From Desmodus rotundus (Eukaryota > Chordata > Mammalia > Chiroptera > Phyllostomidae): DNA of 64,000 bases. Below the pieces are notes generated by a model. That model was not told the DNA's origin, made no database searches, and saw only the letters and a list, made by a program, of their open reading frames with translations. How positions within the stretch are numbered: the stretch's first letter is position 1; every line of letters begins with the position of its first letter. Both the position numbers and the translations under genes were made by a program. Positions 1 through 7,758 of this stretch are shown in pieces. Location of the stretch: positions 1 to 64,000 of the forward strand of contig NW_026527522.1 in assembly GCF_022682495.2 (NCBI RefSeq), written 5' to 3'.

Positions 1-22
1 CCACGGACCGGTTCTCCCGTGG
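1..22. repeat. Short imperfect inverted repeat at start of A half
   Basis: CCACGG at 1-6 is the reverse complement of CCGTGG at 17-22, with a further palindrome ACCGGT at 7-12 between them. It recurs in every A half that keeps its start. It may form a small cruciform or be a chance product of GC-rich sequence; no function is inferred. Confidence 0.35.
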
Positions 23-147
23 GGAGTCTGGCCCTGTGCCCCGCCTGGGAGGCTAAGAGCCTTGCTTCGCCTGCAACGCCCCCACCCTGCCACAAGGCGG
101 CAGACTTGGACCCAGCCGCTTCAACCCTCCAGTCTGTGCGGAACCAC

Positions 148-157
148 CCAAAAATGG
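148..157. promoter_or_regulatory. CArG-type box (SRF-like), A half only
   Basis: CCAAAAATGG matches the SRF consensus CC(A/T)6GG exactly and is one of the few A-rich runs in a very GC-rich unit. The neighbouring aaaatggag also partly resembles a YY1 core. The corresponding B-half position does not have it. A ten-base match is weak evidence of binding; the repetition in every intact A half only reflects array homogenisation. Confidence 0.25.
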
Positions 158-572
158 AGTGTGACCGCTGCGACCTCAGTCCCCCAGAGCTCGAAGCCCC
201 ACCTCTGTGAGGGAATCGGCGGCCTCCTGTCCTCGGCGTCCGCAAAAGGCATTCACCTGCGGTGAACCTGGGCCTCGGGCGAGCAGGGCCAGGCCCCATG
301 GTAGGAGCCCGGGGAGGCAATGGCAGCCTCTGCGGCCAGGCCTCGGGCTCTCCCCGGGGCTCTCTCGGGGCACGGGCACCCTCTCTCGCCTGGAGAGTGC
401 CCACGCCGTCCCTTGAGCCCCGCGAGACACCTGCCTCCCGTGATAAGAGGCCCCCTGCCTCCGTGGAGCTTGGAACTCTGGGGCCGGGCTGCGGGTCACT
501 GGGCTAAGTGGCTGGAAAGGCGCAGACCCCTCCGTCCCGACCGCCCAACTGCGAAGGACAGGGGGGAGGCCC

Positions 573-584
573 CCAGGAGATGGC
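573..584 (+). promoter_or_regulatory. CTCF/YY1-like core, A half
   Basis: CCAGGAGATGGC matches the CTCF core pattern CCASYAGRKGGC at 11 of 12 positions (G at the Y position) and contains AGATGGC, the YY1 core. The motif and about eight following bases are identical in the B half, although the halves are otherwise well diverged. Flanking CTCF positions (tt) do not match. This is a candidate only. Confidence 0.3.
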
Positions 585-893
585 TTTTGTCAGAGCCGCG
601 GCTGGCCGGTTTCGGGCCAAGACGCGGGACCCGGCAGGCTCAGGGCAGGCAGCCCCACCAGAAGCCTCCCTCGGGGCAACGGGCCCCACCCCGGACATAT
701 CAGGCCTGCTTCACAGGGTCCCTGGGGTCGTGTCCCGTGGAACTGGAAGCTCTCCCCGCCACCCAGAGGTCCGATCCTTTTCCCGTGGACCACACTTGCC
801 AGCCCGTCTCCCACCCCGCCGGAGGCAGAGTGCCGGGGAAGAACTAGGGACCTGGGGCCGGGAAGAGGGGCCGGCCACGGTTCCGGGCCAGGC

Positions 894-929
894 GGGGGGG
901 GGGGGGGGGGCGGGGGGCGGGGGGGGGGG
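894..929 (+). repeat. Hypervariable poly-G tract, A half (G17-C-G6-C-G11)
   Basis: Three G runs are separated by single C residues. Across the array the first run varies from 13 to 23, the second is 6 (7 once), and the third is 10-13. Unit 7 has an A inside the first run (12533); unit 10 has A instead of the second C (18368). The tract has strong potential to form G-quadruplexes on the + strand and is the main source of unit-length variation. Homopolymer length is also error-prone in sequencing, so exact counts are uncertain. Confidence 0.95.
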
Positions 930-1231
930 CCCGGGCAGGCCGGACCCACGCCCAGGGACCGGGTCTCGCGGGGGGGTCTTGGGCCTGAGACCTGCCTGGG
1001 GGGCTAAGAGTCTTTCTCGGCTCAAACTGCCCCACCCTGCCCCGAGGCGGTAAACTTGCACCGAGACGCTTCTACTCTCTAAAGTCTGGGCTGAACTTTG
1101 CGAGAAGGGACCGTGTGCGATGCGACCTGGGTCCCACAGAGCTCGAACCCCCCCCTCCCCGTGAAGGGATCCGCGGCCTGTGGTCCTTGGTGTCCGCAAA
1201 AGGCATTCACCTGCGGAGAACCTGGGCCCAG

Positions 1232-1379
1232 GTGAGCGGGACCAGGCCCCGCGGCAGGAGCCTGGGGAGGCCACTGGAGCCATGGGGGCCAGGGCTGGGC
1301 ATTTTCCCGGGTGCTCTCTCGGGTCCCAGGCGCCCTCTCTCGCCCGGGGAGTGCCCACGCCGTCCCTTGACCCCCGCAG
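1232..1379 (+). other. Splice-site-like pair enclosing 148 bp, B half
   Basis: CAG/gtgagc at the left end is a strong match to the vertebrate 5' splice consensus. The sequence gtcccttgacccccgcag/g at the right end has a pyrimidine-rich tract and AG. Neither site exists at the aligned place in the A half, which reads ctcgggcgagc and gccccgcgag. The acceptor -3 base is changed C to A in unit 20 (39613). There is no transcript evidence, and GC-rich DNA can give such matches by chance. Confidence 0.15.
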
Positions 1380-1512
1380 GACGCCTGCATCCCGCCATAA
1401 GCGGCCCAACTCCTCCATGGAGCCGGGACACATGGGGCCGGGGTGCGAGCAACTGGCCTACGTGGCGGCCAACCCGCAGACCCCTCCGTCCCGTCCCCAC
1501 CACTGCGAAGAT

Positions 1513-1568
1513 CCCCCTGTTCTTCCATCCGTAAAGGGGTCCCCCTTTACGGATGGAAGAACAGGGGG
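1513..1568. repeat. 56-bp near-perfect inverted repeat (27-bp arms, 2-bp spacer), B half
   Basis: The left arm 1513-1539 is the exact reverse complement of the right arm 1542-1568; the spacer is TC at 1540-1541. Arms contain tgttcttccatccgtaaag and its complement. The A half has only the sequence equivalent to the end of the right arm (gaaggacaggggg), so B gained about 45 bp. All 33 B halves carry it intact, starting at 1513, 3451, 5390, 7332, 9275, 11210, 13147, 15085, 17028, 18962, 20898, 22838, 24231, 26174, 28114, 30052, 31988, 33929, 35870, 37810, 39749, 41693, 43633, 45573, 47518, 49459, 51403, 53350, 55291, 57232, 58626, 60569 and 62509. It can extrude as a long hairpin in DNA or RNA. 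It is not followed by a T-run and is not a bacterial terminator. Confidence 0.95.
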
Positions 1569-1575
1569 GAGGCCC

Positions 1576-1587
1576 CCAGGAGATGGC
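1576..1587 (+). promoter_or_regulatory. CTCF/YY1-like core, B half
   Basis: This is the same CCAGGAGATGGC as in the A half, lying 7 bp after the inverted repeat and about 40 bp before the GC box/NRF1 cluster. The juxtaposition resembles the CTCF-plus-promoter layout of known macrosatellites, but binding is inferred only from the motif. Confidence 0.3.
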
Positions 1588-1625
1588 TTTTGTCCGAGCC
1601 GCGGCTGGGTGGTTTCGGGCCAGGA

Positions 1626-1645
1626 GGCGGGGCCGCGCAGGCGCA
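1626..1645. promoter_or_regulatory. GC box plus NRF1-like site (candidate CpG promoter), B half
   Basis: GGCGGGGC (1626-1633) fits an Sp1/KLF GC box and is directly followed by CGCGCAGGCGCA (1634-1645), one substitution from the near-palindromic NRF1 consensus. The A half has lost both. Every B half has the pair, 113 bases after the start of its inverted repeat, except the two truncated at 22950 and 57344. NRF1 and Sp1 sites commonly drive TATA-less CpG-island promoters; I see no TATA box or polyadenylation signal nearby. Promoter activity is an inference. Confidence 0.4.
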
Positions 1646-1907
1646 AGCAGGCCCCACCCCAAGAGCATCCCTCCGGGCAACGTGCCCCCCCACCCCTTGA
1701 GATATCAGGCCAGGTTCACAGGGTCCCTGGGCCGGTGTCAGAGTTAAGGGAAGCCCTCACTGCCACCCAGAGGACCGCGCGTTTTCCCGTGGACCACACT
1801 TCCCAGCAGCTCTCCCACCCCCGCCGAGGCAGAGTGCCAGGGAAGAACTAGGGACCTGGGGCCGGGAAGAGGAGCCGGCCACGGCTCCGCGCCAGGTGGA
1901 GCGGGTC

Positions 1908-1931
1908 CGGGCGGGCGGGCGGGCGGGCGGG
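1908..1931 (+). repeat. (CGGG)6 block at end of B half
   Basis: Six consecutive CGGG tetramers provide six G3 runs, enough for a G-quadruplex. The block aligns with the region of the poly-G tract in the A half, but its copy number is six in every unit, in contrast to the variable poly-G. Confidence 0.9.
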
Positions 1932-1939
1932 ACCCTCGT

Positions 1940-3877
1940 CCACGGACCGGTTCTCCCGTGGGGAGTCTGGCCCTGTGCCCCGCCTGGGAGGCTAAGAGCC
2001 TTGCTTCGCCTGCAACGCCCCCACCCTGCCACAAGGCGGCAGACTTGGACCCAGCCGCTTCAACCCTCCAGTCTGTGCGGAACCACCCAAAAATGGAGTG
2101 TGACCGCTGCGACCTCAGTCCCCCAGAGCTCGAAGCCCCACCTCTGTGAGGGAATCGGCGGCCTCCTGTCCTCGGCGTCCGCAAAAGGCATTCACCTGCG
2201 GTGAACCTGGGCCTCGGGCGAGCAGGGCCAGGCCCCATGGTAGGAGCCCGGGGAGGCAATGGCAGCCTCTGCGGCCAGGCCTCGGGCTCTCCCCGGGGCT
2301 CTCTCGGGGCACGGGCACCCTCTCTCGCCTGGAGAGTGCCCACGCCGTCCCTTGAGCCCCGCGAGACACCTGCCTCCCGTGATAAGAGGCCCCCTGCCTC
2401 CGTGGAGCTTGGAACTCTGGGGCCGGGCTGCGGGTCACTGGGCAAAGTGGCTGGAAAGGCGCAGACCCCTCCGTCCCGACCGCCCAACTGCGAAGGACAG
2501 GGGGGAGGCCCCCAGGAGATGGCTTTTGTCAGAGCCGCGGCTGGCCGGTTTCGGGCCAAGACGCGGGACCCGGCAGGCTCAGGGCAGGCAGCCCCACCAG
2601 AAGCCTCCCTCGGGGCAACGGGCCCCACCCCGGACATATCAGGCCTGCTTCACAGGGTCCCTGGGGTCGTGTCCCGTGGAACTGGAAGCTCTCCCCGCCA
2701 CCCAGAGGTCCGATCCTTTTCCCGTGGACCACACTTGCCAGCCCGTCTCCCACCCCGCCGGAGGCAGAGTGCCGGGGAAGAACTAGGGACCTGGGGCCGG
2801 GAAGAGGGGCCGGCCACGGTTCCGGGCCAGGCGGGGGGGGGGGGGGGGGCGGGGGGCGGGGGGGGGGCCCGGGCAGCCCGGACCCACGCCCAGGGACCGG
2901 GTCTCGCGGGGGGGTCTTGGGCCTGAGACCTGCCTGGGGGGCTAAGAGTCTTTCTCGGCTCAAACTGCCCCACCCTGCCCCGAGGCGGTAAACTTGCACC
3001 GAGACGCTTCTACTCTCTAAAGTCTGGGCTGAACTTTGCGAGAAGGGACCGTGTGCGATGCGACCTGGGTCCCACAGAGCTCGAACCCCCCCCTCCCCGT
3101 GAAGGGATCCGCGGCCTGTGGTCCTTGGTGTCCGCAAAAGGCATTCGCCTGCGGAGAACCTGGGCCCAGGTGAGCGGGACCAGGCCCCGCGGCAGGAGCC
3201 TGGGGAGGCCACTGGAGCCATGGGGGCCAGGGCTGGGCATTTTCCCGGGTGCTCTCTCGGGTCCCAGGCGCCCTCTCTCGCCCGGGGAGTGCCCACGCCG
3301 TCCCTTGACCCCCGCAGGACGCCTGCATCCCGCCATAAGCGGCCCAACTCCTCCATGGAGCCGGGACACATGGGGCCGGGGTGCGAGCAACTGGCCTACG
3401 TGGCGGCCAACCCGCAGACCCCTCCGTCCCGTCCCCACCACTGCGAAGATCCCCCTGTTCTTCCATCCGTAAAGGGGTCCCCCTTTACGGATGGAAGAAC
3501 AGGGGGGAGGCCCCCAGGAGATGGCTTTTGTCCGAGCCGCGGCTGGGTGGTTTCGGGCCAGGAGGCGGGGCCGCGCAGGCGCAAGCAGGCCCCACCCCAA
3601 GAGCATCCCTCCGGGCAACGTGCCCCCCCACCCCTTGAGATATCAGGCCAGGTTCACAGGGTCCCTGGGCCGGTGTCAGAGTTAAGGGAAGCCCTCACTG
3701 CCACCCAGAGGACCGCGCGTTTTCCCGTGGACCACACTTCCCAGCAGCTCTCCCACCCCCGCCGAGGCAGAGTGCCAGGGAAGAACTAGGGACCTGGGGC
3801 CTGGAAGAGGAGCCGGCCACGGCTCCGCGCCAGGTGGAGCGGGTCCGGGCGGGCGGGCGGGCGGGCGGGACCCTCGT
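1940..3877 (+). repeat. Dimer unit 2
   Basis: Tract starts at 2833 (17/6/10) and is followed by the gcagccc variant rather than gcaggcc. T/C type. Private or rare changes are A at 2444 (ggcaaag replaces ggctaag, removing an in-frame TAA), G at 3147 and T at 3802. Confidence 0.95.
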
Positions 3878-5816
3878 CCACGGACCGGTTCTCCCGTGGG
3901 GAGTCTGGCCCTGTGCCCCGCCTGGGAGGCTAAGAGCCTTGCTTCGCCTGCAACGCCCCCACCCTGCCACAAGGCGGCAGACTTGGACCCAGCCGCTTCA
4001 ACCCTCCAGTCTGTGCGGAACCACCCAAAAATGGAGTGTGACCGCTGCGACCTCAGTCCCCCAGAGCTCGAAGCCCCACCTCTGTGAGGGAATCGGCGGC
4101 CTCCTGTCCTCGGCGTCCGCAAAAGGCATTCACCTGCGGTGAACCTGGGCCTCGGGCGAGCAGGGCCAGGCCCCATGGTAGGAGCCCGGGGAGGCAATGG
4201 CAGCCTCTGCGGCCAGGCCTCGGGCTCTCCCCGGGGCTCTCTCGGGGCACGGGCACCCTCTCTCGCCTGGAGAGTGCCCACGCCGTCCCTTGAGCCCCGC
4301 GAGACACCTGCCTCCCGTGATAAGAGGCCCCCTGCCTCCGTGGAGCTTGGAACTCTGGGGCCGGGCTGCGGGTCACTGGGCTAAGTGGCTGGAAAGGCGC
4401 AGACCCCTCCGTCCCGACCGCCCAACTGCGAAGGACAGGGGGGAGGCCCCCAGGAGATGGCTTTTGTCAGAGCCGCGGCTGGCCGGTTTCGGGCCAAGAC
4501 GCGGGACCCGGCAGGCTCAGGGCAGGCAGCCCCACCAGAAGCCTCCCTCGGGGCAACGGGCCCCACCCCGGACATATCAGGCCTGCTTCACAGGGTCCCT
4601 GGGGTCGTGTCCCGTGGAACTGGAAGCTCTCCCCGCCACCCAGAGGTCCGATCCTTTTCCCGTGGACCACACTTGCCAGCCCGTCTCCCACCCCGCCGGA
4701 GGCAGAGTGCCGGGGAAGAACTAGGGACCTGGGGCCGGGAAGAGGGGCCGGCCACGGTTCCGGGCCAGGCGGGGGGGGGGGGGGGGCGGGGGGCGGGGGG
4801 GGGGGGCCCGGGCAGGCCGGACCCACGCCCAGGGACCGGGTCTCGCGGGGGGGTCTTGGGCCTGAGACCTGCCTGGGGGGCTAAGAGTCTTTCTCGGCTC
4901 AAACGGCCCCACCCTGCCCCGAGGCGGTAAACTTGCACCGAGACGCTTCTACTCTCTAAAGTCTGGGCTGAACTTTGCGAGAAGGGACCGTGTGCGATGC
5001 GACCTGGGTCCCACAGAGCTCGAACCCCCCCCTCCCCGTGAAGGGATCCGCGGCCTGTGGTCCTTGGTGTCCGCAAAAGGCATTCACCTGCGGAGAACCT
5101 GGGCCCAGGTGAGCGGGACCAGGCCCCGCGGCAGGAGCCTGGGGAGGCCACTGGAGCCATGGGGGCCAGGGCTGGGCATTTTCCCGGGTGCTCTCTCGGG
5201 TCCCAGGCGCCCTCTCTCGCCCGGGGAGTGCCCACGCCGTCCCTTGACCCCCGCAGGACGCCTGCATCCCGCCATAAGCGGCCCAACTCCTCCATGGAGC
5301 CGGGACACATGGGGCCGGGGTGCGAGCAACTGGCCTACGTGGCGGCCAACCCGCAGACCCCTCCGTCCCGTCCCCACCACTGCGAAGATCCCCCTGTTCT
5401 TCCATCCGTAAAGGGGTCCCCCTTTACGGATGGAAGAACAGGGGGGAGGCCCCCAGGAGATGGCTTTTGTCCGAGCCGCGGCTGGGTGGTTTCGGGCCAG
5501 GAGGCGGGGCCGCGCAGGCGCAAGCAGGCCCCACCCCAAGAGCATCCCTCCGGGCAACGTGCCCCCCCACCCCTTGAGATATCAGGCCAGGTTCACAGGG
5601 TCCCTGGGCCGGTGTCAGAGTTAAGGGAAGCCCTCACTGCCACCCAGAGGACCGCGCGTTTTCCCGTGGACCACACTTCCCAGCAGCTCTCCCACCCCCG
5701 CCGAGGCAGAGTGCCAGGGAAGAACTAGGGACCTGGGGCCGGGAAGAGGAGCCGGCCACGGCTCCGCGCCAGGTGGAGCGGGTCCGGGCGGGCGGGCGGG
5801 CGGGCGGGACCCTCGT
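3878..5816 (+). repeat. Dimer unit 3 (recombinant marker type)
   Basis: Tract starts at 4771 (16/6/12). Its markers are aaacgg (G) at the first subfamily site but ggccaac (C) at the second, a recombinant G/C combination. Confidence 0.95.
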
Positions 5817-7758
5817 CCACGGACCGGTTCTCCCGTGGGGAGTCTGGCCCTGTGCCCCGCCTGGGAGGCTAAGAGCCTTGCTTCGCCTGCAACGCCCCCA
5901 CCCTGCCACAAGGCGGCAGACTTGGACCCAGCCGCTTCAACCCTCCAGTCTGTGCGGAACCACCCAAAAATGGAGTGTGACCGCTGCGACCTCAGTCCCC
6001 CAGAGCTCGAAGCCCCACCTCTGTGAGGGAATCGGCGGCCTCCTGTCCTCGGCGTCCGCAAAAGGCATTCACCTGCGGTGAACCTGGGCCTCGGGCGAGC
6101 AGGGCCAGGCCCCATGGTAGGAGCCCGGGGAGGCAATGGCAGCCTCTGCGGCCAGGCCTCGGGCTCTCCCCGGGGCTCTCTCGGGGCACGGGCACCCTCT
6201 CTCGCCTGGAGAGTGCCCACGCCGTCCCTTGAGCCCCGCGAGACACCTGCCTCCCGTGATAAGAGGCCCCCTGCCTCCGTGGAGCTTGGAACTCTGGGGC
6301 CGGGCTGCGGGTCACTGGGCTAAGTGGCTGGAAAGGCGCAGACCCCTCCGTCCCGACCGCCCAACTGCGAAGGACAGGGGGGAGGCCCCCAGGAGATGGC
6401 TTTTGTCAGAGCCGCGGCTGGCCGGTTTCGGGCCAAGACGCGGGACCCGGCAGGCTCAGGGCAGGCAGCCCCACCAGAAGCCTCCCTCGGGGCAACGGGC
6501 CCCACCCCGGACATATCAGGCCTGCTTCACAGGGTCCCTGGGGTCGTGTCCCGTGGAACTGGAAGCTCTCCCCGCCACCCAGAGGTCCGATCCTTTTCCC
6601 GTGGACCACACTTGCCAGCCCGTCTCCCACCCCGCCGGAGGCAGAGTGCCGGGGAAGAACTAGGGACCTGGGGCCGGGAAGAGGGGCCGGCCACGGTTCC
6701 GGGCCAGGCGGGGGGGGGGGGGGGGGGCGGGGGGCGGGGGGGGGGGGCCCGGGCAGGCCGGACCCACGCCCAGGGACCGGGTCTCGCGGGGGGGTCTTGG
6801 GCCTGAGACCTGCCTGGGGGGCTAAGAGTCTTTCTCGGCTCAAACGGCCCCACCCTGCCCCGAGGCGGTAAACTTGCACCGAGACGCTTCTACTCTCTAA
6901 AGTCTGGGCTGAACTTTGCGAGAAGGGACCGTGTGCGATGCGACCTGGGTCCCACAGAGCTCGAACCCCCCCCCTCCCCGTGAAGGGATCCGCGGCCTGT
7001 GGTCCTTGGTGTCCGCAAAAGGCATTCACCTGCGGAGAACCTGGGCCCAGGTGAGCGGGACCAGGCCCCGCGGCAGGAGCCTGGGGAGGCCAGTGGAGCC
7101 ATGGGGGCCAGGGCTGGGCATTTTCCCGGGTGCTCTCTCCGGTCCCAGGCGCCCTCTCTCGCCCGGGGAGTGCCCACGCCGTCCCTTGACCCCCGCAGGA
7201 CGCCTGCATCCCGCCATAAGCGGCCCAACTCCTCCATGGAGCCGGGACACATGGGGCCGGGGTGCGAGCAACTGGCCTACGTGGCGGCAAACCCGCAGAC
7301 CCCTCCGTCCCGTCCCCACCACTGCGAAGATCCCCCTGTTCTTCCATCCGTAAAGGGGTCCCCCTTTACGGATGGAAGAACAGGGGGGAGGCCCCCAGGA
7401 GATGGCTTTTGTCCGAGCCGCGGCTGGGTGGTTTCGGGCCAGGAGGCGGGGCCGCGCAGGCGCAAGCAGGCCCCACCCCAAGAGCATCCCTCCGGGCAAC
7501 GTGCCCCCCCACCCCTTGAGATATCAGGCCAGGTTCACAGGGTCCCTGGGCCGGTGTCAGAGTTAAGGGAAGCCCTCACTGCCACCCAGAGGACCGCGCG
7601 TTTTCCCGTGGACCACACTTCCCAGCAGCTCTCCCACCCCCGCCGAGGCAGAGTGCCAGGGAAGAACTAGGGACCTGGGGCCGGGAAGAGGAGCCGGCCA
7701 CGGCTCCGCGCCAGGTGGAGCGGGTCCGGGCGGGCGGGCGGGCGGGCGGGACCCTCGT
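5817..7758 (+). repeat. Dimer unit 4
   Basis: Tract starts at 6710 (18/6/12). G/A type, the first of five consecutive G/A units. The C run before tccccgtgaag has nine rather than eight C. It shares G at 7093 and the ctccggtccc variant at 7140 with unit 22. Confidence 0.95.

Larger units (their letters stand above)
1..950 (+). repeat. A half-unit (reference copy)
   Basis: This is the first of two diverged half-units that make up the 1.94-kb dimer. It aligns with the following B half along its full length. Shared blocks include gtccgcaaaaggcattcacc, tgcccacgccgtcccttga, cccccaggagatggcttttg and gaagaactagggacctgggg. Features specific to A are a CArG-type box near the start, the cctctgtgagggaatcggcg segment, and a poly-G tract at the end. 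It lacks the inverted repeat, GC box/NRF1 site and splice-like pair found in B. The boundary was set by aligning the ggaccgg near the start of A to the agggaccggg near the start of B. Confidence 0.9.
1..1939 (+). repeat. Dimer unit 1
   Basis: This reference copy begins exactly at the window edge; the array presumably continues to the left. Poly-G tract starts at 894 (17/6/11). Subfamily markers: T at 1028 and C at 1470 (T/C type). Confidence 0.95.
951..1939 (+). repeat. B half-unit (reference copy)
   Basis: This is the second diverged half of the dimer, about 40 bp longer than A. Most of the extra length is an insertion of about 45 bp that forms the inverted repeat at 1513-1568. B also carries a GC box with an NRF1-like site (1626-1645), a CAG/gtgagc donor-like site with a downstream acceptor-like site, and (CGGG)6 at its end where A has poly-G. 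Thirty-three B halves are present, two of them truncated at 22950 and 57344. Confidence 0.9.

Noticed and set aside
894..929. Poly-Gly/poly-Pro peptides encoded across the G tract
   Set aside because: Tract length varies by single bases, so the reading frame downstream changes between units; this is a low-complexity artefact.
1513..1568. Rho-independent terminator, or a miniature inverted-repeat transposon
   Set aside because: No U-run follows the hairpin and the context is not bacterial. There is no target-site duplication, and the right arm is partly ancestral sequence shared with the A half, so it is not an inserted element.
1180..1851. A 223-codon open frame on the + strand repeated in nearly every B half
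   Set aside because: It starts at GTG; the first ATG (1282) has a fair Kozak context but lies inside the splice-like interval. The product is Pro/Arg/Gly-rich with no recognisable domain. In the aligned A half the same frame has a TAA, and protein identity between A and B looks lower than DNA identity, so there is no sign of coding constraint.
1908..1931. Telomere-like or fragile-X-like CGG expansion
   Set aside because: The tetramer is CGGG, not TTAGGG or CGG, and copy number is fixed at six in every unit.
1744..2637. Longest minus-strand open frames (up to about 300 codons)
   Set aside because: Stop codons are rare in such GC-rich DNA. These frames lengthen, shorten or fuse from unit to unit as the poly-G tract shifts phase, and they show no domain.
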